DNA from: Actinomadura rubteroloni | GTDB lineage: Bacteria; Actinomycetota; Actinomycetes; Streptosporangiales; Streptosporangiaceae | Length of the DNA: 64,000 nucleotides | NCBI RefSeq assembly: GCF_002911665.1 | Contig: NZ_MTBP01000002.1 | Span: 2,046,001-2,110,000, forward strand | Reading direction: 5' to 3' | In this document: piece by piece, positions 48,461 to 57,513 of the stretch | Position numbering within the stretch: the first letter of the stretch is position 1 | Layout of the letters: every line of letters begins with the position of its first letter | Made by a program: the position numbers and the translations under genes | The notes under the pieces: model-generated | The model's database searches: none | What the model saw: the letters and a program-made list of their open reading frames with translations, nothing else | What the model was told of the DNA's origin: nothing

Positions 48461-49111
48461 GTGGAACCCCGGTCCTACGGCCAGTACTGCCCGACGGCCC
48501 GCGCGCTCGACCTGGTCGGCGAGCGCTGGACGCTGCTGCTCGTCCGCGAGCTGCTGACCGGCCCCAAGCGCTTCGGCGACCTCCAGGGCGCCCTGCGCGG
48601 CCTCGGCACCGGCCTGCTGTCGGCGCGCCTCAAGCACCTCGGACGCGCCGGGATCGTGGAGCGGACCGTCCTGCCGCAGCGCGTCCCCGCCTACGCGCTG
48701 ACCGGCTCCGGACGCGAGCTGGAGCCCGTCGTGCTCGCCCTCGCCCGCTGGGGCCTGCGCTGGGCGCGGGACGGCCGCCGCGCGGACGAGACGGTCCGCG
48801 CGGCCTGGGCGGCGCTCGCGCTGCGGGCCTGCCTGGACCCGGACGCGGCGGCGGGCGTCCGCGCCGTCTACGAGATCCGGACGGGCGAGGAGGTCGTCCA
48901 CGCCCGCGTCCACGCCGGGGCGGTCACGGTGGCGGACGGCCCGGCCCAGTACCCGGACGTGACGCTCACGACGTCCGCCGGCGTCCTCGCCGACCTGGCG
49001 GCGGGCGCCCTGACGCTGCGCCGCGCGCTCGGCACCGGCCGCGTCACCGCGAGCGGCGACGACAGTGCGTTAGAGGTCCTGCCGCGATTATTCCGGCCGC
49101 CCCACCGCTAG
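48461..49111 (+). CDS. HxlR family regulator with SCP2-like domain
   Basis: 216-residue regulator. HxlR winged helix at about 8-95 (YCPTARALDLVGERWTLLLV, GPKRFGDLQGALRGLGTGLL, SARLKHLGRAGIVERT) including the near N-terminal Cys typical of the family. A C-terminal domain (about 115-210) with DVTLTTSAGVLADLAAGALTLRRAL has the SCP2 sterol-carrier pattern and may bind a lipid or hydrophobic ligand. GTG 48461 follows GGAGG. Divergent from lanKC, so it may control the lanthipeptide. Its stop and the ABC permease stop share the palindrome CTAG. Confidence 0.87.
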   Translation: MEPRSYGQYCPTARALDLVGERWTLLLVRELLTGPKRFGDLQGALRGLGTGLLSARLKHLGRAGIVERTVLPQRVPAYALTGSGRELEPVVLALARWGLRWARDGRRADETVRAAWAALALRACLDPDAAAGVRAVYEIRTGEEVVHARVHAGAVTVADGPAQYPDVTLTTSAGVLADLAAGALTLRRALGTGRVTASGDDSALEVLPRLFRPPHR

Positions 49112-49842
49112 CCGGTGCGGCGGCGGAGCGTCGCGGCGCCGAGCACGAGCGCCAGCAGCGCGCATCCCCCGATCACCAGGACGTCCCGCAGCAGCAGGCC
49201 CGAGAAGCCCGGTTCGGTGCTGACGCGCTGCATCGCGTCCACCGCGTAGGAGAGCGGCAGGACGTCCGAGACCGCGTCCAGCCACGGCGCCATCCGGCCG
49301 CGCGGCACGATCAGCCCGCACAGCAGGAACTGCGGCAGGACGAACGCGGGCAGGAACTGGACGGCCTGGAACTCCGTCCGCGCGAACGCGCTCGCGAACA
49401 GCCCGAGCGCCATGCCGAGCAGCGCGTCCAGCACGGCGACGAGCACCAGCGCCGCGTCCGGCCCGCGCAGCCCGAGGTCCAGCCAGGTCAGCGAGATCGC
49501 GAGGACGGCCGCGACCTGCACCAGCGCGAGCAGCCCGAACGCGAGCGCGTAGCCGAGCAGCAGGTCCAGCCGGCCGAGCGGCATCGTCATGAGCCGTTCG
49601 AGCGTGCCGCCGGTGCGCTCGCGCAGCGTCCCGACGCTCGCGACCACGAACATGATCACGAACGGGAACACGCCGAGCAGCAGCGGCCCGACGCGGTCGA
49701 ACGTCCGGGGCTCGTCGAACACGTACCGCAGCAGGACCATCAGCAGCGTCGGCACCCCGACCAGCAGGACGAGCGTGCGCGGGTCGTGGCGGAGCTGCGC
49801 GAGGATCCGCCGCGTCGTCGCCAGGGTCACGGTGACGCTCAT
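49108..49842 (-). CDS. ABC-2 type transporter permease
   Basis: 244-residue permease with six predicted membrane segments (TLVLLVGVPTLLMVLLRYVF, VGPLLLGVFPFVIMFVVASV, a pair in the middle, and VLVIGGCALLALVLGAATL at the end). The conserved ABC-2 region LIVPRGRMAPWLDAVSDVLPLSYAVDAM sits near 190. ATG 49842 overlaps the ATPase stop as ATGA. Exports drugs or small molecules; it could serve lanthipeptide export, since no dedicated transporter is in the lan operon, but TetR control suggests drug efflux instead. Confidence 0.88.
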   Translation of the reverse strand: MSVTVTLATTRRILAQLRHDPRTLVLLVGVPTLLMVLLRYVFDEPRTFDRVGPLLLGVFPFVIMFVVASVGTLRERTGGTLERLMTMPLGRLDLLLGYALAFGLLALVQVAAVLAISLTWLDLGLRGPDAALVLVAVLDALLGMALGLFASAFARTEFQAVQFLPAFVLPQFLLCGLIVPRGRMAPWLDAVSDVLPLSYAVDAMQRVSTEPGFSGLLLRDVLVIGGCALLALVLGAATLRRRTG

Positions 49843-50552
49843 CGGGCCTCCTCGGCGATGAGGCGCAGGAAGGCGTCCTCCAGGTCGGCGGCGCCCGTGC
49901 GGGCGCGCAGTTCGTCCGGCGGGGCGTCGGCGAGCAACGACCCCTCGCGCATCAACAGCAGCCGATCGGTGCGTCCGGCCTCGTCCATGACGTGGGACGA
50001 CACCAGCAGCGTCGTCCCACGTCCCGCCAGCGCGCGGAACAGCTCCCACAGCTCGCGGCGCAGGACGGGATCCAGCCCGACGGTCGGCTCGTCCAGGACC
50101 AGCAGGTCCGGGGAGCCGAGCAGCGCCGCCGCCAGGTTGACGCGCCCGCGCTGCCCGCCCGACAGCGCCGCCACGCGCCGGCCCCGGACGTCCCCGAGCC
50201 CGACCGCGTCGAGCACGCGGTCCACGTCACCGTGCGGTGCGCCCAATACCGCCGCGAAGTAAGCGAGGTTCTCCCCCACCGAGAGGTCGGCGTAGACGGC
50301 GGGGCTCTGCGTCGCATACCCGACGCGCCGCCGCAGCGCCGGGGTCCCGGCGGGCGAGCCGAGGACGGTCACCGTCCCGCCCCGGACCTCCTGCACGCCG
50401 ACCAGGCACCGCAGCAGTGTCGTCTTCCCGCAGCCGCTCGGCCCGAGCAGTCCGACGACGGCGCCGCGCGGGACGTCGAACGAGAGGCCGTGCAGCACGT
50501 CGCGTCCACCGCGCGCGACCCGCAGGTCCCGGACGGCCACCGCAGAGTTCAT
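49839..50552 (-). CDS. ABC transporter ATP-binding protein
   Basis: 237-residue ABC ATPase. Walker A GLLGPSGCGKTTLLRCL near residue 38, Q-loop YATQSPAV, signature LSGGQRGRVNLA near 135, Walker B LLVLDEPTVGLDP near 156 and switch His LLVSSHVMDEA near 188. ATG 50552 (GTG 50555 is one codon earlier) lies inside a 16-base palindrome. Coupled to the permease gene and 44 bases downstream of the TetR gene. Confidence 0.92.
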   Translation of the reverse strand: MNSAVAVRDLRVARGGRDVLHGLSFDVPRGAVVGLLGPSGCGKTTLLRCLVGVQEVRGGTVTVLGSPAGTPALRRRVGYATQSPAVYADLSVGENLAYFAAVLGAPHGDVDRVLDAVGLGDVRGRRVAALSGGQRGRVNLAAALLGSPDLLVLDEPTVGLDPVLRRELWELFRALAGRGTTLLVSSHVMDEAGRTDRLLLMREGSLLADAPPDELRARTGAADLEDAFLRLIAEEAR

Positions 50553-50563
50553 CACATGATGAA
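50548..50563. promoter_or_regulatory. TetR operator over the ABC ATPase start codon
   Basis: Perfect palindrome TTCATCACATGATGAA covering the ATPase start codon, between the tetR and ABC genes. The minus strand also reads TTAAAT just upstream as a possible -10 box, which would give a leaderless mRNA blocked by the bound repressor. Confidence 0.55.
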
Positions 50564-50596
50564 TTTAAGCCCGGGGACCCGGAGCCCGCAACGCCG

Positions 50597-51178
50597 TCAG
50601 CCCAGATAGCCCTGAAGAACCGGGCCGACCAGGGCCACCAGCTCCTCGGCGTCCGCCGACGCCAGCGGCTCCATCAGCAGCACGTGCCGCAGCACCATCA
50701 GCCCGAGGAGCTGCCCGGCGGCGGCGTCCAGCCGCAGCGCCGGGACGCCGTGCGCCGCCATCACCGGCCCGAACAGCTCGGCCGACAGGAACTCGCGCAC
50801 CGACGCCGCGACCCGCTCGTTCGTCATCGCCGACCGCAGCATCGCGACCAGCGGCGCGCGGCGCTCGGGGTCGTCCCAGACGCCGAGCAGCAGCCGCGCC
50901 ACCGACTCCCCGAGGCGCTCGCGGGGCACCTCCGCGATCTTCGGCACCAGCTCGCCGGGGTCCAGCGGGAACCGCATCGCCGCGACGAACACGCCCTCCT
51001 TGCTGCCGAAGAAGTGGTGCAGCAGCGCCGGGTCCACGCCCGCCGCGCGGGCGATGCCGCGCAGCGACGCCCCGTCGTAGCCCTTCTCGGCGAACAGGTC
51101 GCGCGCGGCGGCGAGGATCGCGGCGCGCGTCTCGGTCGGGCCGGGACGCCGTCCCGGACGCCGCGCGGTCTCGGTCAC
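50597..51178 (-). CDS. TetR family transcriptional regulator
   Basis: 193-residue repressor. Helix-turn-helix at about 18-60 (TRAAILAAARDLFAEKGYDG, SLRGIARAAGVDPALLHHFF), then an all-helical ligand domain of the TetR_C class. GTG 51178 overlaps the isomerase stop as GTGA. It likely controls the ABC exporter genes immediately downstream through the palindrome at 50548. Confidence 0.9.
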   Translation of the reverse strand: MTETARRPGRRPGPTETRAAILAAARDLFAEKGYDGASLRGIARAAGVDPALLHHFFGSKEGVFVAAMRFPLDPGELVPKIAEVPRERLGESVARLLLGVWDDPERRAPLVAMLRSAMTNERVAASVREFLSAELFGPVMAAHGVPALRLDAAAGQLLGLMVLRHVLLMEPLASADAEELVALVGPVLQGYLG

Positions 51179-52134
51179 CGGCCGTCCCGCCGGGTGATCT
51201 CACCGCCCGGCGAGACCTCCCAGACCCGTCCGGCCGCCGCCAGGTGCAGCCGCGCGAACGCCAGCGCCTCGGCGAGGTCGTCCACCCGCTGCTCCCGCGA
51301 GGACGCCCGCCGGGTGTTCACCTCCAGCACGATGTGGCCGTCGAACCCGCCCTCGGCGAGGCGTTCCAGCATCGGCCCGCACGGCTGGGACCCGCGGCCG
51401 GGGACCAGGTGCTCGTCCTTGTTCGGCAGGCCCACGCCGTCCGCGAGGTGGATGTGGCGGAGCCGGTCGCCGAGGCGGTCGGCCATGTCCATCGCGTCCG
51501 ACCCGGACACCGCCGTGTGCGACAAGTCCAGCGTGACGTACGGGTAGTCCTGGTCGACGGGGTTCCAGTCCGGCAGGTACATCCCGGCCTCGCGCTCGCG
51601 CGCCTTCAGCGGGAACATGTTCTCCACGCAGAACCGGACGTCCGTCTCGTCCTGCATGCGGGCCAGGCCCTCCACGAACTCGCGGGCGTACTCGCGCTGC
51701 CAGCGGAACGGCGGGTGCACCACGACGACGTCCGCGCCCAGTTCCTCGGCGGCCTCCTTGGACCGGACGAGCTTGCCCCACGGGTCCCGCCCCCACACAC
51801 GCTGCGTGAGCAGCAGGCAGGGCGCGTGGATCGACCGGATCGGCACGCCGTGGTAGTCCGACAGGCGGCGCAGCACGGTGAGGTCCTGCGACGAGGCGTC
51901 CGTCGAGACCATCACCTCGACGCCGTCGTAGCCGAGCAGCGCCGCGATCTCGAACGCGCTCGGCGCCTTCTCCGGGTAGACCGACGCCGTGGACAGCGTG
52001 ATCGGAGCGTCCGGGACGCGGAGGACCGGCGCCGCCGCGCCGTCGTGCTGCGGAGTCAAGGCTCCCTCGCCAGAGGTTCGCGGCCGGAGGGCCGCGGTCA
52101 ACGGATCATGGCTTCGTCGAAAGCCTATGCTCAT
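51175..52134 (-). CDS. Sugar phosphate isomerase/epimerase (TIM barrel)
   Basis: 319-residue xylose isomerase-like TIM-barrel protein. Metal-binding and barrel strands: ITLSTASVYP, GYDGVEVMVSTD, IRSIHAPCLLLTQRVWG, VVVVHPPFRWQ, FCVENMFP, VTLDLSHTA, IHLADGVG and GHIVLEVN. Substrate unknown; deglycosylases and inosose dehydratases share the fold. The start is uncertain: ATG 52134 gives a 30-residue basic extension, while TTG 52058 has GAGGGAG beside it and matches where family similarity begins. First gene of the isomerase-tetR-ABC run. Confidence 0.8.
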   Translation of the reverse strand: MSIGFRRSHDPLTAALRPRTSGEGALTPQHDGAAAPVLRVPDAPITLSTASVYPEKAPSAFEIAALLGYDGVEVMVSTDASSQDLTVLRRLSDYHGVPIRSIHAPCLLLTQRVWGRDPWGKLVRSKEAAEELGADVVVVHPPFRWQREYAREFVEGLARMQDETDVRFCVENMFPLKAREREAGMYLPDWNPVDQDYPYVTLDLSHTAVSGSDAMDMADRLGDRLRHIHLADGVGLPNKDEHLVPGRGSQPCGPMLERLAEGGFDGHIVLEVNTRRASSREQRVDDLAEALAFARLHLAAAGRVWEVSPGGEITRRDGR

Positions 52135-52207
52135 CCTGCTTGGAATGAATCCCTTCCGGTGGGTGATCTGAGATTCGCCCCGCCCGCTCCCGGCTACGCT
52201 CGGTGCC

Positions 52208-52906
52208 GTGCCCGAGATCGCCCCCGGGGCCGTTCCGAGCCCCAACATCTGGAACACGCCGCAGGTCTACGAGATCGAGAACCGCGCGGTCGACCCGGAC
52301 GGGCTGATCGAGGCGGCGATGCGGGCCGAGCGGCCCTGGACGGACGCGACCGTCCTCGACGTCGGCTGCGGCACCGGCTTCCACCTGCCGTTCTTCGCCC
52401 GCGAGGCGGCCCGGGTGATCGGCGTCGAACCGCACGCGCGGCTCGCGGCGGCGGCGCGGCGGCGCGTCGCGGATCTGCCGTCGGTGGACGTCCGGGTCGG
52501 CGCGGCGCAGGCCCTCCCGCTGCCGGACGCGTCGGTGGACGTCGTCCACGCGCGCTGGGCGTACTTCTTCGGGCCGGGCTGCGAACCGGGCCTCGCCGAG
52601 CTGGACCGGGTCGTCCGGCGCGGCGGCGCGATCTTCGTCATCGACAACGACGCGACGCGGTCCACGTTCGGCGGCTGGTTCCGGCGCTGGCTGACCTCCT
52701 ACGACCCGGGCAGGGTCGAACGGTTCTGGACGCGGCGCGGCTTCTCCCGCGAGCCGCTGCTGATCCGGTGGTCGTTCGGGTCCAGGGACGACCTCGCCGC
52801 CGTCCTGCGCATCGAGTTCCCCGCCGAGCTGGCCGACCGGTTCCTCGCCGAGCACGACGGCCTGGACGTGGACTACGCCGTCAACCTGTGGTGGCGCCGC
52901 ACCTGA
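52208..52906 (+). CDS. Class I SAM-dependent methyltransferase
   Basis: 232-residue small-molecule methyltransferase (Methyltransf_11 type). Motif I VLDVGCGTGFHLPFFA near residue 47, acidic loop IGVEPH, motif post-I ALPLPDASVDVVHARWAYFFG near 100, motif III VVRRGGAIFVID near 135. GTG start at 52208. Divergent from the isomerase gene with a 73-base gap. Substrate unknown. Confidence 0.85.
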   Translation: MPEIAPGAVPSPNIWNTPQVYEIENRAVDPDGLIEAAMRAERPWTDATVLDVGCGTGFHLPFFAREAARVIGVEPHARLAAAARRRVADLPSVDVRVGAAQALPLPDASVDVVHARWAYFFGPGCEPGLAELDRVVRRGGAIFVIDNDATRSTFGGWFRRWLTSYDPGRVERFWTRRGFSREPLLIRWSFGSRDDLAAVLRIEFPAELADRFLAEHDGLDVDYAVNLWWRRT

Positions 52907-52977
52907 CCCCGGGGTGGTCGATTACTGACTCGCTATACAACAATGGCCGGAATCGTGCACCCAGGGAGGGTCGGATC

Positions 52978-54036
52978 ATGGGCCGTGCCGCCAGGACCAG
53001 CCGCAACATCCTCGCCGCGACCGCGCTCGGCGCGGGCGCCGCGGGAGCCGGGATCGCCGCGCAGCGCCGCGCGGTCCGGCGGCTCCAGCTCCGTCCGGAC
53101 CCGTTCGCGGGCGAGCCGTTCGGGTCGCTGCGGGGCCGTCCGGTGCCCGTCCGCGCCGAGGACGGCACCCGCCTCTACGCCGAGATCGACGGCGAGGACC
53201 GCACCGACCTCGCGGTCGTGTTCTCCCACGGCTGGACGCTCACCCAGGACTCCTGGCACTTCCAGCGCAAGGCCCTGCGCGGCCTCGGCCGGCTCGTGTT
53301 CTGGGACCAGCGCGGCCACGGCCGCTCCGAGGGCGGCGCCCGCGACGACTACGGGCTGCCGCGCCTGGCCCACGACCTCGCCGCCGTGATCGACCAGACC
53401 GTCCCGGCGGGGACGCCGGTCGTGCTGGTCGGGCACTCGATGGGCGGCATGACGATCATGCGGTTCTCCGACGAGTACCCCGAGCTGTTCGGCGACCGGA
53501 TCGTCGCGGCCGGGCTGGTCAACACCTCCTCCGGCGACCTCGGCGCCGTCACGCTCGGGATGCCCGCCGCGCTCGCCCGCGTCACGCACAAGGTGCTGCC
53601 GCGCGCCCTGCGGGCCGTGGGCGCCGGGGCGCCGCTGATCGAGAAGGTCCGCCACCTCGGCCGGGACGGCTCGATGGTCATCGAGGACCTCATCGCGTTC
53701 GGGCCCGAGGCCAGCCCCGCCGCCGTCGCGTTCGCCGAGCGGATGATGGCCGACACGCGCATGGACGCGCTGGTCGACTTCTTCCACTCGATGATCACCC
53801 ACGACGTGATCAGCGACTGCTCCGTCCTGGACCGGATCGAGACGCTCGTCATCGGCGGCGAGAACGACCTGCTCACCCCGGTCGGGCACAGCCTGAAGAT
53901 CGCCCGGTGCATCCCGTCCGCGCGGCTGGAGGTCCTGCCCCGGACGGGCCACATGTCGATGCTGGAGAAGCCCGGCGCCGTCTCCGACCACCTCGGCGAC
54001 CTGGTCGGGCGGGCGCTGATGAAGTCGTCCGCCTGA
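52978..54036 (+). CDS. Alpha/beta hydrolase
   Basis: 352-residue hydrolase. A hydrophobic Ala/Gly N-terminus (RNILAATALGAGAAGAGIAA) may be a membrane anchor or export signal. Then VVFSHGWTLTQDSWHF (oxyanion), DQRGHGRSEGG, nucleophile elbow VVLVGHSMGGMTIM near residue 160, and C-terminal catalytic His in TGHMSMLEKP. ATG 52978 has GGGAGGG upstream; the frame stays open far upstream but there it lies over other genes. In actinobacteria this hydrolase often sits near radA. Confidence 0.88.
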   Translation: MGRAARTSRNILAATALGAGAAGAGIAAQRRAVRRLQLRPDPFAGEPFGSLRGRPVPVRAEDGTRLYAEIDGEDRTDLAVVFSHGWTLTQDSWHFQRKALRGLGRLVFWDQRGHGRSEGGARDDYGLPRLAHDLAAVIDQTVPAGTPVVLVGHSMGGMTIMRFSDEYPELFGDRIVAAGLVNTSSGDLGAVTLGMPAALARVTHKVLPRALRAVGAGAPLIEKVRHLGRDGSMVIEDLIAFGPEASPAAVAFAERMMADTRMDALVDFFHSMITHDVISDCSVLDRIETLVIGGENDLLTPVGHSLKIARCIPSARLEVLPRTGHMSMLEKPGAVSDHLGDLVGRALMKSSA

Positions 54037-54096
54037 CCCTCGGCGCGCGGGGAAGGACCCCCTCGTAACCGGTTCACGCCGAGCGAGGGGGTTGCC

Positions 54097-54651
54097 GTGG
54101 GCGGTCACAAGGAACGGATGCTCGCCGGGGAGCCGTTCACCACCGACGATCCGGAACTCGCCGCCGACGCCCTGCGCGCCGCGCGGCTGTGCGAGCGGTT
54201 CAACGGCTGGCCCGCCGCCGACCCGCCCGGCCGCCGCGCGGTCCTCGCCGAACTGCTCGGCTCCCTCGGCGAGGGCGCGTACGTCGCGCCGCCGCTGCGC
54301 GCGGACTACGGCTACCGCGTGACGCTCGGGCACGGCGCGTTCGTCAATTTCGGGGCGATCTTTCTGGACGCGGCCGGGATCACGATCGGCGCGGACGTCC
54401 AGATCGGGCCGAACGTCCAGCTTCTGACGCCGTCCCATCCCGTCGAGTCCGGGCCGCGCCGGAACAAGTGGCAGACGGCCCGTCCCATCGAGATCGGCGA
54501 CAACGCCTGGCTCGGCGGCGGCGTGATCGTCTGCCCCGGCGTCACGATCGGCCCGGACGCGGTCGTCGGCGCCGGTTCGGTGGTCACCCGGGACGTCCCG
54601 CGGGCCGTCGTCGTCGCCGGGAACCCCGCCCGTGTCGTCCGCGAGCTGTGA
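54097..54651 (+). CDS. Maltose/galactoside O-acetyltransferase family protein
   Basis: 184-residue left-handed beta-helix acetyltransferase. N-terminal Mac domain KERMLAGEPFTTDDPEL, then hexapeptide repeats: ITIGADVQIGPNVQLLTPSHPV with the catalytic His near residue 113, PIEIGDNAWLGGGVIVCPGV, TIGPDAVVGAGSVVTRDVP. It transfers acetyl from acetyl-CoA to a sugar hydroxyl. GTG 54097 is preceded by GAGGGGG. Confidence 0.9.
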   Translation: MGGHKERMLAGEPFTTDDPELAADALRAARLCERFNGWPAADPPGRRAVLAELLGSLGEGAYVAPPLRADYGYRVTLGHGAFVNFGAIFLDAAGITIGADVQIGPNVQLLTPSHPVESGPRRNKWQTARPIEIGDNAWLGGGVIVCPGVTIGPDAVVGAGSVVTRDVPRAVVVAGNPARVVREL

Positions 54652-54694
54652 ACTGCCTGTGGTTTGTCGGTGCGGGGCCGTAGCGTTCGGTGGC

Positions 54695-56122
54695 ATGGCG
54701 AAGGCGAAGACGGCGCGGCAGGCGTCCTACCGCTGCTCCGAGTGCGGCTGGCAGACGTCCAAGTGGGTCGGGCGGTGCGGCGAGTGCCAGGCGTGGGGCA
54801 CCGTCCTGGAGGCCGCCGGGGCCTCCCCCGCGCGGGTCGTCGCGGCCGGGGCCGTCAGCGCGCCCGCCCGGCCGATCGGGCAGGTGGACGTCCGGTCCGC
54901 GCGGACCCGCCCCACCGGCCTGGACGAGCTGGACCGCGTCCTCGGCGGCGGCATCGTCCCCGGCGCCGTCCTGCTGCTCGCCGGGGAGCCCGGCATCGGC
55001 AAGTCCACGCTGCTGCTGGAAGTCGCGGCGCTGGCGTCCGGGGCGGGCGAGGGGGCGGAGGCGCAGCCGGTCCTGTACGTGACGGGCGAGGAGTCCGCCC
55101 AGCAGGTGCGGCTGCGCGCCGACCGCATCGGCGCGGTCACCGACACGCTGTACCTGGCCGCCGAGACCGAGCTGTCGGCCGTCCTCGGGCACGTGGACAC
55201 GGTCTCGCCCGCGCTGCTCGTCGTGGACTCCATCCAGACCATCGGGACGGCCGAGGCCGACGGCGCGCCCGGCGGCGTCACCCAGATCCGCGAGGTCGCC
55301 GCCAACCTGATCCGGGTCGCCAAGGAGCGCGGCATCCCCGTCGTGCTCGTCGGGCACGTCACCAAGGAGGGCGCGATCGCCGGGCCGCGCCTGCTGGAGC
55401 ACCTGGTGGACGTCGTCCTCTACTTCGAGGGCGACCGGCACAGCCGGCTGCGCATGATCCGCGCCGTGAAGAACCGCTACGGGCCGACGGACGAGCTGGG
55501 CTGCTTCGACCTGTCGGAGGTCGGCATCGTCGGGGTGGCCGACCCGAGCGGCCTGTTCCTGACGCGACGCGAGGAGCCCGTCCCCGGCACCTGCGTCACG
55601 GTCACGCTGGAGGGGCGGCGCCCGCTCGTCGCCGAGGTGCAGGCCCTGGTCGCCAAGTCGCACCTGCCCGCGCCGCGCCGCGCGTCGTCGGGGCTGGAGA
55701 CGTCCCGGGTCGCGATGGTGCTGGCCGTCCTCGCCCAGCGCTGCAAGATTTCCATGCACGAGCAGGACGTCTACGTCTCCACGGTCGGCGGGGTGCGGCT
55801 CGCCGAGACGTCGGTGGACCTCGCGCTCGCCCTCGCCGTCGCGGGCTCCACGGTCGAGCAGGCGCTGTCGGGCGGGCTGATCGCGGTCGGGGAGGTCGGG
55901 CTGGCGGGCGAGGTCCGGGTCGTCCCGGGGGTGCCGCGGCGGCTGGCGGAGGCGGCGCGGCTCGGGTTCAAGTACGCGGTCGTGCCGCGCGGGTCCCTCG
56001 ACCTCGGCGACGGATCCCCGCTGAAACGGGCGGATCCACAGCTCACCAGCCATGAGGGTATGAAGGTGATGGAGGTGGACAGTCTTACCCAAGCACTCCA
56101 GGTAGCCTTCACCGCGCCCTGA
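54695..56122 (+). CDS. radA: DNA repair protein RadA
   Basis: 475-residue RecA-like helicase promoting branch migration in recombination. N-terminal C4 zinc finger (YRCSECGWQTSKWVGRCGEC), Walker A LAGEPGIGKSTLLLE near 100, RadA motif VKNRYGPTDELGCF near 260 (KNRYG for KNRFG), and a C-terminal Lon-like domain (SVDLALALAVAGSTVE, IAVGEVGLAGEVRVVPG). ATG 54695 begins MAKAKTARQASYRC as in relatives. Followed by disA after 97 bases, the conserved actinobacterial pairing. Confidence 0.96.
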   Translation: MAKAKTARQASYRCSECGWQTSKWVGRCGECQAWGTVLEAAGASPARVVAAGAVSAPARPIGQVDVRSARTRPTGLDELDRVLGGGIVPGAVLLLAGEPGIGKSTLLLEVAALASGAGEGAEAQPVLYVTGEESAQQVRLRADRIGAVTDTLYLAAETELSAVLGHVDTVSPALLVVDSIQTIGTAEADGAPGGVTQIREVAANLIRVAKERGIPVVLVGHVTKEGAIAGPRLLEHLVDVVLYFEGDRHSRLRMIRAVKNRYGPTDELGCFDLSEVGIVGVADPSGLFLTRREEPVPGTCVTVTLEGRRPLVAEVQALVAKSHLPAPRRASSGLETSRVAMVLAVLAQRCKISMHEQDVYVSTVGGVRLAETSVDLALALAVAGSTVEQALSGGLIAVGEVGLAGEVRVVPGVPRRLAEAARLGFKYAVVPRGSLDLGDGSPLKRADPQLTSHEGMKVMEVDSLTQALQVAFTAP

Positions 56123-56219
56123 CCCGCCGGAGGTTCCTGAAGACTGGCGACCAGGGCACGAACCGGTCAGCGTGCCCGCTCGGTAAACTGACGCTCGTCC
56201 AGCGAACTCCGGGGGCCAG

Positions 56220-57299
56220 GTGCCAGCACACGACAGAGGCCATGACGAACGACGCCGAGCCACGCTCGCCGCGGTCGCCCCGGGCACCCAGATCCGCGAC
56301 GGTCTCGAACGCATCCTGCGGGGCCACACCGGCGGGTTGATCGTGCTCGGCTACGACGACCTGGTGGAGACGATCTGCTCGGGCGGGTTCGAGCTCGACG
56401 TCGAGTTCTCCGCCACACGGCTGCGGGAACTCGCCAAGATGGACGGGGCGATCGTCCTCGACGGGGACCGGATGCGCATCAAGCGGGCGGCGGTCCATCT
56501 CGTCCCCGACTCCGCCATCCCGACCGAGGAGTCCGGCACGCGGCACCGCACCGCCGAGCGCGTCGCCCGGCAGACCGGCCATCCGGTCATCTCGGTCAGC
56601 CAGTCGATGCGGATCATCGCGCTGTACCTGGACGGGATCCGCTACGTCCTGGAGGACTCGGCGGCCATCCTGTCCAAGGCCAACCAGGCCCTCGCGACGC
56701 TCGAACGCTACAAGCTGCGCCTGGACGAGGTGTCCGGCACGCTGTCGGCGCTGGAGATCGAGGACCTGGTCACCGTCCGGGACGTCAGCGCGGTCGTGCA
56801 GCGGCTGGAGATGGTCCGCCGGATCGCCGACGAGATCGAGGGCTACGTGGTCGAGCTGGGCACCGACGGCCGGCTGCTGTCGCTCCAGTTGGACGAGCTG
56901 GTCTCCGGCGTCGACGTGGACCGCGAGCTGATCGTGCGGGACTACCCGTCGTCGGACCCGACGCACGGCGTCGAGGCCGTGCTCGCGGCGCTGGACGTCC
57001 TGTCGGCGAACGAACTCCTGGACCTGACGACGGTCGCGGAGGTGATGGGCTTCTCCGGGCCGGACGCGCTCGACCTGCCCGTCAGCCCGAAGGGGTTCCG
57101 GCTGCTGGCCAAGGTGCCGCGGCTGCCGAACCTCGTCCTGGAGCGCCTGGTCGAGCAGTTCGGCGGCCTCCAGAAGCTCCTGGCCGCCACCATCGACGAC
57201 CTCCAGGCCGTCGGCGGCGTCGGCGAGGCGCGGGCCCGCAGCGTGCGCGAGGGGCTGTCGCGGCTCGCCGAGTCGTCCATCCTCGAACGCTACGTCTGA
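56220..57299 (+). CDS. disA: DNA integrity scanning diadenylate cyclase
   Basis: 359-residue octameric c-di-AMP synthase that scans DNA for branched structures. The DAC domain shows LRELAKMDGAIVLDGD (DGA motif near residue 75) and GTRHRTAERVARQTGHPVI (RHR motif near 108). A linker helix bundle follows, then a C-terminal helix-hairpin-helix DNA-binding domain (DLQAVGGVGEARARSVREGL). GTG 56220. Both catalytic motifs are intact, so it should make c-di-AMP. RadA, next door, inhibits DisA in other bacteria. Confidence 0.96.
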   Translation: MPAHDRGHDERRRATLAAVAPGTQIRDGLERILRGHTGGLIVLGYDDLVETICSGGFELDVEFSATRLRELAKMDGAIVLDGDRMRIKRAAVHLVPDSAIPTEESGTRHRTAERVARQTGHPVISVSQSMRIIALYLDGIRYVLEDSAAILSKANQALATLERYKLRLDEVSGTLSALEIEDLVTVRDVSAVVQRLEMVRRIADEIEGYVVELGTDGRLLSLQLDELVSGVDVDRELIVRDYPSSDPTHGVEAVLAALDVLSANELLDLTTVAEVMGFSGPDALDLPVSPKGFRLLAKVPRLPNLVLERLVEQFGGLQKLLAATIDDLQAVGGVGEARARSVREGLSRLAESSILERYV

Positions 57300-57513
57300 C
57301 CCGGTTCCAGGCCGTCGCGTGGTGATCGTCACGTTCGCGGCGGCGTGCGGCCGTGCGGCGCCGTGCACGATGATGGGACGGCGTTCGCGCCGGACGGCGC
57401 GGCGCGGATGGTCGGCATCGGGACACCCCCGGGCGACGGCTCCGCCGGTGTTGACTTTCGTTCAGGAAGTGCCAGCATCGGACGAGAAGTCCAACGACGC
57501 GGGGGTTTCGGGC

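Noticed and set aside
51244..54036. 930-residue extension of the alpha/beta hydrolase
   Set aside because: The extension is antisense to the isomerase gene and out of frame with the methyltransferase; ATG 52978 with GGGAGGG is a normal start.
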